Positions 1 to 7,919 of a stretch of 64,000 nucleotides of DNA are shown one piece after another (positions within the stretch are counted from its first letter, which is position 1; the number at the start of each line of letters is the position of its first letter). A model generated the notes under the pieces. The model had not been told where the DNA came from. It ran no database searches and was given only the letters and a program-made list of their open reading frames with translations. Source of the stretch: Clostridium kluyveri DSM 555. GTDB taxonomy: Bacteria; Bacillota; Clostridia; Clostridiales; Clostridiaceae. The translations under genes were made by a program, and so were the position numbers. The stretch is taken from NCBI RefSeq assembly GCF_000016505.1, contig NC_009706.1, positions 868,001 through 932,000 of the forward strand, written 5' to 3'.

Positions 1-1
1 A

Positions 2-484
2 ATATTAGTATTAAGTGTCTTGTCTATAATTTTGTTTATATTAGACAATGTATTAATGCCTTTTTTTGCTATAAAAACTTTTTATCCAAGTCTCCTTTTC
101 ATTTTTATAATCTGTTATTCTATTGTAAATGGAAAGTGGGAAGGATTATGGCTTGGAGTATTTGTGGGACTATTACAGGATGTATACTTTTCTCAGGGGT
201 TTGGAATAAATGCATTTACAAATATGATAATATGTGTCACAGCAGGAGTTGTAGGGGACAACATATTCAAAGAAAAAAGACTTATTCCAGTTATTTCTTG
301 CTTTCTATTGGCTTTATTTAAAGGTATTCTGGTATTTGGACTGTTATATCTATATGGCATATATGTAAATATAAGTAAAGTATTTTTTATAAGTATTTAT
401 GATATGGTACTATGCATTTTCATGTATAGACCTATATATAAACTTTGTAATAAAGAGTATATGCAGATTAAATGGAAGTTCTAA
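2..484 (+). CDS. mreD: Rod shape-determining protein MreD (5' end cut by window)
   Basis: This is a very hydrophobic protein with several predicted membrane segments and a short basic C-terminus. The reading frame is open to the left edge, so the true start lies upstream; the TTG at 20 is probably internal because coding continues before it. MreD is the membrane partner of MreB and MreC in the cell-wall elongation machinery and is normally about 160-170 residues, so nearly all of it is present. The identification rests on its length, its polytopic character and its place directly before the elongation transpeptidase PBP2, the classical mreBCD-mrdA order. Sequence motifs in MreD are weak, so context carries most of the weight. 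Confidence 0.8.
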   Translation: MLVLSVLSIILFILDNVLMPFFAIKTFYPSLLFIFIICYSIVNGKWEGLWLGVFVGLLQDVYFSQGFGINAFTNMIICVTAGVVGDNIFKEKRLIPVISCFLLALFKGILVFGLLYLYGIYVNISKVFFISIYDMVLCIFMYRPIYKLCNKEYMQIKWKF

Positions 485-523
485 AAGTCAAAATAGGGCA
501 CTTTATAATTGGAGGTGATTTTT

Positions 524-3214
524 GTGAAAAATAAAAAGCATCATAATATTACAAGGTATACTACTATTATAATAATTATGGTATTAATTTTTACAACGAT
601 GGCTATGAGACTTTTCTTCCTCCAGGTAGTGCAGGGTAAGGAATATAAGGAACAGTCAAACAATAAGTCTATAAGAGAAATACCTGATGCCGCTCCCCGG
701 GGAGATATTTTAGATAGTAAAGGAAATAAGTTAGCCACAAGCATTCAGGGTTACGTACTTGTATATAACCAGCCTGATGAAGATGAGAATACAGATGAAA
801 GTGACAGCACATTTTTTGCTACCATGGATAAGGTATTTAAAATATTGGATGAAAACGGTGAAAGCCAGCAGGATGATTTTGAACTTAAGGTAAATCCATT
901 TAGATTTGAATTTAGAAGTGATGATGAAAATACCCGAAATACCTTGGAGGTAAAATTTAAAAGAGATAGAGGATTAAATGAGGCCATAGAGAAAAAAATT
1001 AAAAGTAAAAATGAAGATATTTCAGATGATGATTTAAAGACACAGGTTAACAGAGAACTTTTGAAGATATCTGCAGAAGATACCTTTAAAGCACTCCTAA
1101 AGGAATATGAAATTCCAAATGGATATTCACTGGAAGAGCAGAGAAGATTCATGATTATAAGAGATACTTTAAAGATGCAGAGTTTTTCAGGCTATAAACC
1201 GGTAACAATAGCAAGTAACATAAGCAAAGATACTGCTTTTAAATTTTTACAGATGTTAAATGAACTTCCAGGAGTAGACGTAAGTACTCAGCCCATAAGG
1301 TCCTATCCAAATGGAGAACTGGGTTCTGCTTTTTTGGGATACATATCAAAAATAGCCTCCAATTATGAAAAATATACAGACAAGGGCTATGATATAAGCA
1401 GTGATTATGTGGGGCAAGCGGGAATTGAGGCAGCTTTTGAAGATAGATTAAAAGGTTCAAAAGGCGGCAGGATAGTAAAACTCAATAAAGATGGCAGAGT
1501 AATTGAGGAACTAGGCAGCAGGGATTCCTATCCAGGGCAAACTGTACAGCTTACCATAGACAAGGATGTGCAGGCGGCAGCAGAAAAGGCACTGGATGAG
1601 AGGATGGCCGAATTAAGACAGAATCCTTATGGTCAGCAAAGAGCTGATACTACAAATGCAACCAGAGGAGCAGCTGTAGTGATTAATGTAAATACCGGGG
1701 CTATAATAGCACTGGCCAGCAGGCCGGGATATGATCCCAATGATTTTGCAACGCCGGGAAAACTTTCTACGGAGCAATACAACAAATATTTTAATCCTGA
1801 TTTAGAGGAGTTTGGAAGGGAGTATATAAGAGCAAGAAATATTACGGCCAATTATCCTGGAAAAACTGAGGATGAAGTATTAAATATACTTTTTCCTATT
1901 GATAAAAGCATAAAAAATAATACTACCATAAGACAGGATGTATATGATATATATGCAAAGCATTTTTATAATTATGCCACTCAGTCTCTAATACCTCCAG
2001 GTTCTACTTTTAAGCCTATGACTGCTATTGCAGGGTTGGAAAGTGGAGTTATAACACCTTATTCTAGTTATTATGATAATGGTACTTATAACCAAGGGGG
2101 AAGACTTGTAAGATTTGAATTGGATGGAGCAAATGGACTGGTGAACCTTACAACTGCCATACAAAGATCCAGTAACCCCTATTTTATGGAAGTGGCAAGG
2201 CTTATTAGAGAAACTTTTGGAGATGATATCTTAGCTAAATATGCTTGGAAGTTTGGACTTGGAGTACCTACAGGCAGTGAAGAAAAACCTGCTACAGGCA
2301 TAGAAATTCCAGAAAAATTTGGACAGGTATATAATACTAAGTCCAATGAAAATACCTATGCAAATACTTACCTGTGGAAAATTATGTCCTTACTTAAAAG
2401 TGGACTGGATGACAAGGGAAACAGTGTAGTTAAAATAGATTTATACGATAATGATAATGACTCTAGTAAAGTTAAAGCATTGAAAAAGGAAATAAAAACT
2501 TTGATACAAAATTCTATAAAAGGTGGAAGTAATGCCTTTGATAAAGAAAAATATAAAGAAGTATTTTCAGAACTGACCAAGGAAGATCCAAATAATAAAA
2601 AAGATATCAGTGATAAAGAAATGAATAGTTTAATTGAGGCCATATATTACACAGCTGTTTCAGATGCCAATGCCCAGCTTGATGTACCGGCTAATATAGA
2701 AAATGCTGCTATAGGGCAGGGATTAAACCAGTTTACTCCCCTTCAGATGGCAGATTATATTGCAACGTTAGCAAACGGAGGAACCAGATATAAGCTCCAT
2801 CTAGTAGACAAGTTTCTGGATTCTGATGGTAATGTTATTGAAGAGGTTAAGCCGGAGGTTCTTGAAAAGACGGAGGTTAAGGCCGAAAATATAGAGGCGG
2901 TTAAAGCGGGAATGGAGGCAGTTAATGAAAAAGGTACTGCATCCCAGGCTTTTGCAAATTTCCCTATAAAAACTGCGGGAAAGACAGGTACTGCAACTAT
3001 AGGAAGTCAGGAACAGCAAACCCAAATTGGAAGAACTGACTATGCAGAGTATGTAGGCTATGCACCACTAGATAATCCTGAAATAGCTGTATGTGTGGTG
3101 GTATTTGACGGAGGTATGGGCTCTGGTTCTGCTTATATAGCTAGAGATATTTATTCTGCATATTTTAATTTAAATCAAGGAAACAGTGAAGAGAATTCAG
3201 ATGCCGGTGAATAA
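524..3214 (+). CDS. mrdA: Penicillin-binding protein 2, elongation transpeptidase
   Basis: This class B PBP cross-links peptidoglycan during rod elongation, working with RodA, MreC and MreD. It has an N-terminal membrane anchor (about residues 10-32), a dimerisation domain and a C-terminal transpeptidase domain. The active-site motifs are visible: STFK with the nucleophile at S494, SSN at 549-551 and KTG at 820-822. The GTG at 524 is chosen because GGAGGTG sits 7 bases upstream; a longer TTG reading would bury that ribosome site. At 896 residues it is longer than the roughly 650-720 of many PBP2s. The extra length lies partly in the N-terminal domain (about residues 80-200) and partly in a charged insertion between the SSN and KTG motifs (about 615-715). 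It is followed by a long perfect palindrome. Confidence 0.95.
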   Translation: MKNKKHHNITRYTTIIIIMVLIFTTMAMRLFFLQVVQGKEYKEQSNNKSIREIPDAAPRGDILDSKGNKLATSIQGYVLVYNQPDEDENTDESDSTFFATMDKVFKILDENGESQQDDFELKVNPFRFEFRSDDENTRNTLEVKFKRDRGLNEAIEKKIKSKNEDISDDDLKTQVNRELLKISAEDTFKALLKEYEIPNGYSLEEQRRFMIIRDTLKMQSFSGYKPVTIASNISKDTAFKFLQMLNELPGVDVSTQPIRSYPNGELGSAFLGYISKIASNYEKYTDKGYDISSDYVGQAGIEAAFEDRLKGSKGGRIVKLNKDGRVIEELGSRDSYPGQTVQLTIDKDVQAAAEKALDERMAELRQNPYGQQRADTTNATRGAAVVINVNTGAIIALASRPGYDPNDFATPGKLSTEQYNKYFNPDLEEFGREYIRARNITANYPGKTEDEVLNILFPIDKSIKNNTTIRQDVYDIYAKHFYNYATQSLIPPGSTFKPMTAIAGLESGVITPYSSYYDNGTYNQGGRLVRFELDGANGLVNLTTAIQRSSNPYFMEVARLIRETFGDDILAKYAWKFGLGVPTGSEEKPATGIEIPEKFGQVYNTKSNENTYANTYLWKIMSLLKSGLDDKGNSVVKIDLYDNDNDSSKVKALKKEIKTLIQNSIKGGSNAFDKEKYKEVFSELTKEDPNNKKDISDKEMNSLIEAIYYTAVSDANAQLDVPANIENAAIGQGLNQFTPLQMADYIATLANGGTRYKLHLVDKFLDSDGNVIEEVKPEVLEKTEVKAENIEAVKAGMEAVNEKGTASQAFANFPIKTAGKTGTATIGSQEQQTQIGRTDYAEYVGYAPLDNPEIAVCVVVFDGGMGSGSAYIARDIYSAYFNLNQGNSEENSDAGE

Positions 3215-3217
3215 CAG

Positions 3218-3261
3218 TATATGAATTTGCGAATAGATTAATCTATTCGCAAATTCATATA
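3218..3261. repeat. 44-bp perfect palindrome after mrdA
   Basis: Two 21-base arms that are exact reverse complements flank a central TA, so the whole 44 bases are self-complementary. It begins 3 bases after the mrdA stop. No T-run follows, so it is not a textbook intrinsic terminator, but it would form a strong RNA hairpin from either strand and could stop transcription, protect the 3' end or bind a dimeric protein. Confidence 0.85.
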
Positions 3262-3388
3262 TGATAATTAATGTAGTATTATGTATTTAAATAAAAGTTA
3301 GCTTAGGTAAGATATTTTCAAAAATACGAAGAAATTTAAGGATACAAGAATTTTTGATAAATAAAGTTAAAATATAGGGAGGATTTAT

Positions 3389-3415
3389 GTGAATAATGTT
3401 GAAATATTATTATGA
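3389..3415 (+). other. Possible leader mini-ORF upstream of minC
   Basis: A GGGAGG ribosome site at about 3377-3382 precedes a GTG that opens an 8-residue reading frame ending in TGA at 3413. An overlapping ATG at 3397 gives a 12-residue frame whose stop lies just after the minC ribosome site (GGAGG at about 3426). Either could couple translation to minC. This is only an inference from the unusually good ribosome site. Confidence 0.25.
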
Positions 3416-3437
3416 GGTAACTTATGGAGGCTAATTT

Positions 3438-4067
3438 ATGATAGATAATAATATATTAGTTAAGGGTAATAAAGAGGGCATAAATATAGTTATAAATATA
3501 AATAAATTTAAAGATTTTGAAGAAATGCTGGAGGCCTTAGTAAAAAGGCTTTCAGTAGGCAAGATGTTTTATAAGGGATGTAATTTAAAAATAATTACAG
3601 ACTTAAAAAATATAAATGAAAAACAATCTGTAAGATTGAAACAGGTGTTATTTGAAAAATTTTTGATAAAGGATTGTATATTTGAAGACAGCAATGAAAA
3701 ACCTAGTAAAATATTTTCTGGTATTTATGAGGGTAGAACTAAATTCTTGAGAAAAACAATAAGAGGAGGACAGGTTGTAAATTATCCTGGCAATATAGTT
3801 ATAATAGGGGATGTAAATGCTGGCTCAGAAATATATGTAGGGGGTAATATAGTAGTATTTGGAGCACTGCGAGGATATGCTCATGCGGGTTTTGGAGGAA
3901 ATTCCAAAGCAATAGTTGCTGCAATTTCCTTGGAGCCAGAAATGCTTCAAATTGCTGATTTAGTGACTAGATCTCCAGATAACATGAAACCCCAATATCC
4001 AGAGGTAGCTAAAATTAGAGGAAATATAATAATAGTAGAACCATATTTGCCTAATAAGTTTATTTAA
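3438..4067 (+). CDS. minC: Septum site-determining protein MinC
   Basis: MinC blocks FtsZ ring formation away from mid-cell and is recruited to the membrane by MinD. The 209-residue protein has an N-terminal FtsZ-inhibiting domain (about 1-95) and a C-terminal beta-helix domain (about 105-205). The latter shows the glycine-rich repeats typical of MinC ([19 protein letters not shown], then GYAHAGFGG). The ATG follows GGAGG by 8 bases. It heads a minC-minD-minE operon with 14-base gaps, immediately downstream of the elongation PBP. Together with minE this is the oscillating Min system found in many clostridia, unlike Bacillus, which uses DivIVA instead of MinE. Confidence 0.96.
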   Translation: MIDNNILVKGNKEGINIVININKFKDFEEMLEALVKRLSVGKMFYKGCNLKIITDLKNINEKQSVRLKQVLFEKFLIKDCIFEDSNEKPSKIFSGIYEGRTKFLRKTIRGGQVVNYPGNIVIIGDVNAGSEIYVGGNIVVFGALRGYAHAGFGGNSKAIVAAISLEPEMLQIADLVTRSPDNMKPQYPEVAKIRGNIIIVEPYLPNKFI

Positions 4068-4081
4068 GGGAGGTAGTGTAA

Positions 4082-4879
4082 ATGGGAGAAGCAATTGTAG
4101 TAACATCAGGCAAGGGAGGAGTTGGAAAAACTACTACTACGGCTAATATAGGTACAGGATTGGCTGCTTTAAATAAAAGTGTAGTGGTAGTAGATGGGGA
4201 TACTGGACTTAGAAATCTAGATATTCTTATGGGGCTTGAAAATAGGATTGTATTTACTTTATTAGATGTACTAGAAAATAAATGCAGACTTAAACAGGCT
4301 CTTATAAAAGATAAGAGATTACCTAATCTATATCTTTTACCTACGGCACAGACCAGAGATAAGGAAGATATAAGTGCAGAACAGATGATGAATTTAGTGA
4401 ATGAACTAAAAGCCAGTTATGATTATGTAATAATAGATTGTCCAGCAGGAATTGAACAGGGATTTGAAAATGCCGTAGCAGGTGCAGATAGAGCATTGAT
4501 AGTAGTAAATCCTGAGGTTACTTCTGTTAGGGATTCTGATAGGGTTATTGGTAAACTGGATGCTAAAGGTCTTGAAAATCACCAGCTTATAATAAATAGA
4601 ATAAATTATAAGATGACTAAAAGTGGAGATATGTTAGATGTTAATGACATATTAGATAGTTTAGCTATAGAACTTATAGGGGTAGTACCAGATGACAGAA
4701 CTATAACTGTTTCAACTAATAAAGGAGAACCAATAGTATTAGATAAAAGTGCTATCTCAGGTCAGGCTTTTAGAAATATAGCAAGAAGAATAATAGGGGA
4801 AGAGGTGCCTCTTATAGATTTAAGCAGTGAGCAAGAAGGATTATTTTCATCCATAAAAAAAATATTTGGTATTAAATAA
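4082..4879 (+). CDS. minD: Septum site-determining ATPase MinD
   Basis: MinD is a ParA/MinD-family ATPase that binds membrane when ATP-loaded and carries MinC. The deviant Walker A motif GKGGVGKT is at residues 10-17, with the signature lysine at 11. The switch region DGDTGLRNLD and the DCPAGI motif follow. The C-terminus (LFSSIKKIFGIK) is the amphipathic membrane-targeting helix. Its 265 residues are the standard length. The start has GGGAGG at about 4069 upstream. It lies between minC and minE with short gaps, so the three are surely co-transcribed. Confidence 0.98.
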   Translation: MGEAIVVTSGKGGVGKTTTTANIGTGLAALNKSVVVVDGDTGLRNLDILMGLENRIVFTLLDVLENKCRLKQALIKDKRLPNLYLLPTAQTRDKEDISAEQMMNLVNELKASYDYVIIDCPAGIEQGFENAVAGADRALIVVNPEVTSVRDSDRVIGKLDAKGLENHQLIINRINYKMTKSGDMLDVNDILDSLAIELIGVVPDDRTITVSTNKGEPIVLDKSAISGQAFRNIARRIIGEEVPLIDLSSEQEGLFSSIKKIFGIK

Positions 4880-4892
4880 GGAGTGTAGGGAA

Positions 4893-5159
4893 ATGGATTT
4901 ATTTAGGGCGTTTTCCAAGCCATCTTCCAAGGATATAGCTAAAGAAAGATTGAGGTTAATACTTATAAATGACAGATGCAGTATGCCTCAGGAAGTATTA
5001 GAAGATATAAAGGAAGATATACTTAAAGTACTTTCAAAATATATGGAAATAAACTATGCTGAAATAGATGTTAGAATGACGATTACTGAGAAAGTCGAGG
5101 AAGATCCAGTAGCACTTGTTGCCAATATACCTGTAAAAAAAGTTAAGTATAATAAATAG
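4893..5159 (+). CDS. minE: Cell division topological specificity factor MinE
   Basis: MinE stimulates the MinD ATPase and drives pole-to-pole oscillation, restricting division inhibition to the poles. The 88-residue protein has the N-terminal membrane-binding segment (MDLFRAFSK), the MinD-contact region with a run like SKDIAKERLRLILINDR, and the C-terminal topological-specificity domain. The ATG at 4893 is preferred because AAGGAG lies about 9 bases upstream. An in-frame start at 4866 would overlap the end of minD and has no ribosome site. A terminator hairpin begins at the stop codon. Confidence 0.96.
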   Translation: MDLFRAFSKPSSKDIAKERLRLILINDRCSMPQEVLEDIKEDILKVLSKYMEINYAEIDVRMTITEKVEEDPVALVANIPVKKVKYNK

Positions 5160-5189
5160 CTGTGTATTATACATGGCTTTTTTATTTTG
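5158..5189 (+). terminator. Intrinsic terminator of the min operon
   Basis: A 9-bp stem (agctgtgta / tacatggct, two G-U pairs) with a 3-base loop is followed directly by a T-rich run. It overlaps the minE stop codon. Confidence 0.8.
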
Positions 5190-5193
5190 CTGT

Positions 5194-5201
5194 GGTATAA
5201 T
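5194..5201 (+). promoter_or_regulatory. Extended -10 promoter for rodA
   Basis: The sequence TGGTATAAT (the TG runs just before a perfect TATAAT at 5196-5201) lies 28 bases before the rodA ATG and just after the min terminator. There is no good -35 match 17 bases upstream, which fits an extended -10 promoter. Confidence 0.55.
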
Positions 5202-5228
5202 CATTATAGTTATATTGGAGGGATATAG

Positions 5229-6353
5229 ATGTTGTTTGAAAAACTTACTATTAGTAAAAGATTCTTGAGAGAGCTTGATTTTCCTATGCTTATTACAGTA
5301 TTGATTATATGTGTATTTGGAAGTTTAAATATATATAGTGCTTCCCATCTAAGTTATGGGAATCAATTTTTAAAGTCTCAGATTATTTGGATAATTATGG
5401 GGTTTGTATTAATCTATTCTATACTTTTAATAGATTATTCCTTAATAAAGAGTTATGCTGCCATAATATACTGGTTTGGAGTATTTTTACTTGTTATAAA
5501 CTGTATTCCTATGTTTCAATATACGGTAAATGGAGCTTCTTCATGGATTAAAATTGGAAGGTTTACTATGCAGCCTTCTGAATTTGCCAAAGTAGGAATT
5601 ATACTGATGCTGGCAAAAGAATTAGATGATATGGAAGGAAATATCAATAATTTAAAAAACTTTTTTAAGCTTACAATGTATGCGGTTATTCCTATGGCTT
5701 TAATTGTAAGTCAGCCTGATATGGGGATGACTATGGTTTGTTTCTTTACTGTACTTGGGATATTTTTTATCTCAGGATTGGATTTAAAAGTAATACTTGG
5801 AGGAATGCTTGGATTGACATTGGTGGTAGCCATAGCCTGGAAAACCACACTTATACCATATTATCAAAGAATGAGAATTATATCCCTATTCAATGCCGAT
5901 AAATATCAGTTAAGCTTTGCACTTCAGCTTACACAGTCAAAAATAGGAATTGGATCAGGCGGAATATTTGGAAAAGGTTTCTTAAAAGGAACTCAAATAT
6001 CCGGGGGATACGTTCCAGAATCTCATACGGATTTTATTTTTTCTGTAGTTGGAGAGGAGTGGGGACTTGTAGGAGCACTTTCACTAATAGCATTTTATGG
6101 AGTTGTAATATACCGTTCTATAAATATAGCCAGAGAGTCTAAAGATATATTTGGCTCCATGGTGTGTGTAGGTATTGTATCTTCCATGCTATTTTCTATT
6201 TTTCAAAATGTGGGCATGACCATAGGTTTATTACCTATAACAGGTATTACATTACCTTTTATGAGTTATGGAGGAAGTTCTATTTTAACAGCGTTTATAA
6301 GTATAGCTCTTATTTTAAATATAGGTATGAGAAGAAAGAAAATTAATTTTTAA
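5229..6353 (+). CDS. rodA: SEDS peptidoglycan polymerase RodA
   Basis: This member of the FtsW/RodA/SpoVE family polymerises lipid II into glycan strands together with a class B PBP. The 374 residues form about ten membrane segments. Family motifs are visible: NGASSWIKIGRFTMQPSE in the first half, and the extracellular stretch with VPESHTDFIFSVVGEEWG followed by GMTIGLLPITGITLPFMSYGGSS near the end. GGAGGG lies 6 bases before the ATG. RodA rather than FtsW is inferred from proximity to mreD and PBP2. It is flanked by an upstream promoter and a downstream terminator, so it is probably a single-gene unit. Confidence 0.93.
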   Translation: MLFEKLTISKRFLRELDFPMLITVLIICVFGSLNIYSASHLSYGNQFLKSQIIWIIMGFVLIYSILLIDYSLIKSYAAIIYWFGVFLLVINCIPMFQYTVNGASSWIKIGRFTMQPSEFAKVGIILMLAKELDDMEGNINNLKNFFKLTMYAVIPMALIVSQPDMGMTMVCFFTVLGIFFISGLDLKVILGGMLGLTLVVAIAWKTTLIPYYQRMRIISLFNADKYQLSFALQLTQSKIGIGSGGIFGKGFLKGTQISGGYVPESHTDFIFSVVGEEWGLVGALSLIAFYGVVIYRSINIARESKDIFGSMVCVGIVSSMLFSIFQNVGMTIGLLPITGITLPFMSYGGSSILTAFISIALILNIGMRRKKINF

Positions 6354-6404
6354 GGCATGTGAAAATAAGTAATAATCAAAATATGATAAATATATATTTT
6401 AAAG

Positions 6405-6448
6405 AGACTTTATAAAATTTTTATTTTTTAATTTTATAAAGTCTTTTT
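6405..6448 (+). terminator. Intrinsic terminator after rodA
   Basis: Perfect 15-bp arms (6405-6419 and 6430-6444) enclose a 10-base T-rich loop and are followed by a T-run. Confidence 0.85.
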
Positions 6449-6547
6449 AAAGTAGTATGCTTGGGCTAGCCGTCCCAAATTCTAGTCATAAATAGTGATA
6501 CCCTTAAATATATATTAAGTAGCATGTTATTTAAAAAGGAGGATGCT

Positions 6548-6913
6548 GTGGGATATTATGATTCAGAATATGAAAAATATTATGGCTCATTAAGGAGAAA
6601 ACTCAATTATTCACCTTATTATGGAGGAAAAGCATATAATAAAGAAAACTATTGTAATAAAAAAGGAAACTATTTAGTAAGAAGAATTATAAGAGAGCTA
6701 ATAGGAGTGTTGATATTATTTATATTCATTATATTATGTAAAGTAACTTCAAATACTCAGGCTAAAAATGTATATAGTTATTCTAAGAGCATAATAAATC
6801 AAAATTATAATTATAGTAAGTTAAAATCTCAATTTAATAGTATCAATATAAATTATGTTGAAGATAAAATAAAAAATACAGTTAAGGAACTCAGGGTTAA
6901 TGGGGAAAAATAA
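6548..6913 (+). CDS. Small single-pass membrane protein at the SpoIVFA position
   Basis: This 121-residue protein has a tyrosine-rich cytoplasmic N-terminus (YYDSEYEKYYG, SPYYGGKAY), one membrane segment at about residues 47-66, and a short outer tail ending KNTVKELRVNGEK. The GTG at 6548 is chosen because AAAAAGGAGG lies just upstream; the ATG at 6524 would place that site inside the gene. It is 18 bases before the spoIVFB-like protease gene. In Bacillus the gene in this position is spoIVFA, a SpoIVFB-inhibiting membrane protein of about 260 residues with a LytM/M23 domain. Here the topology fits but the M23 domain is absent. A function as protease partner is inferred, not shown. Confidence 0.7.
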   Translation: MGYYDSEYEKYYGSLRRKLNYSPYYGGKAYNKENYCNKKGNYLVRRIIRELIGVLILFIFIILCKVTSNTQAKNVYSYSKSIINQNYNYSKLKSQFNSININYVEDKIKNTVKELRVNGEK

Positions 6914-6931
6914 ATTTTAAGAGGTATTTTT

Positions 6932-7777
6932 GTGATTAAAATAAATAAATACTTTATTCCCTATATAATACTTTTGATTGTAGTAGGTTATAGAGGGCAG
7001 ATTATTTATACAGCTATAGTAGTTTTTTTTCATGAAATTATTCATTATTTATTTTCTAGATATTATAAGTTTTCTGGATTTGGTATAGAATTCATAGCAG
7101 TGGGAGCTGTTATAAAACTTAAAGATTTAGATGAAGCATTTCCAAAAGAGGATTTAATAATTTCGATTTCTGGTCCCATATTTAATTTGATTTTCAGTGG
7201 ACTTTTTTATTTTATGTATAAAATCGTATATTCTAATTTTTGTTATGTATTTTTTTCTATAAACTTGGCCATAGGATTGTTCAATCTAATACCTGCATTT
7301 CCTTTAGATGGAGGAAGAATACTAAGAAGTATTCTAAACCTTAAAATACCCTATAGAATGGCAAATAAGATTACCATAGTAATAAGCATAATTATTGGAA
7401 TAATGCTTATGTTAGTTTATGTATTCCTATTTTTAAATGGACATAATAATTTCACCATTGGAATAATAGCTACATTTATAATGACTACATCTTTGAAAGA
7501 AAATGAAAGGACATCTTATATAATTATGGGAGACATTATTAAAAAGAAATATAAATTTATAAAGAGAGGATATATTGAAAACAGAAATTTATCTATATAT
7601 TATAAACAAAATCTTCTTACAGCTATGGGATTGTTTGATAAAGGTAAATATAACATATTTACAGTACTAGACGATGAAATGAATGTGATGGATTTGATAT
7701 ATGAAGAGGAAATAATTGATGCTCTAAAATCATATGGAAATATAACCATAGAAGAGTTTATGAAGTTGAATCGATAG
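6932..7777 (+). CDS. spoIVFB: SpoIVFB-type site-2 intramembrane metalloprotease (M50)
   Basis: The zinc-binding HEIIH motif sits in a membrane helix at residues 34-38, and the second zinc ligand lies in NLIPAFPLDGGR with D126, both hallmarks of M50B proteases. The 281-residue length and C-terminal soluble region, which resembles a CBS-like module, match Bacillus SpoIVFB, which cleaves pro-sigma-K in the mother cell. Five or six membrane segments are evident. The start is a GTG with AAGAGG upstream. It follows a small membrane protein in the position of the regulator SpoIVFA. Whether this protein's substrate is pro-sigma-K cannot be read from the sequence. Confidence 0.88.
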   Translation: MIKINKYFIPYIILLIVVGYRGQIIYTAIVVFFHEIIHYLFSRYYKFSGFGIEFIAVGAVIKLKDLDEAFPKEDLIISISGPIFNLIFSGLFYFMYKIVYSNFCYVFFSINLAIGLFNLIPAFPLDGGRILRSILNLKIPYRMANKITIVISIIIGIMLMLVYVFLFLNGHNNFTIGIIATFIMTTSLKENERTSYIIMGDIIKKKYKFIKRGYIENRNLSIYYKQNLLTAMGLFDKGKYNIFTVLDDEMNVMDLIYEEEIIDALKSYGNITIEEFMKLNR

Positions 7778-7813
7778 AGTACAGCATGCTTCTTTTTGCA
7801 TCTGTACTTTTTT
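7778..7813 (+). terminator. Intrinsic terminator after spoIVFB
   Basis: The stem agtacag/ctgtact is extended inward by atgc/gcat across one bulged C and is followed by a run of six T. Confidence 0.85.
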
Positions 7814-7919
7814 GTAATTTAAGTAAATTTACAGATGATAATATATCACTGTTTTTGCATTTTAAATTGTTTAGGGGTATGCTAAAATATAATGATGAAT
7901 ACCTAAGAGGAGGATTTTA

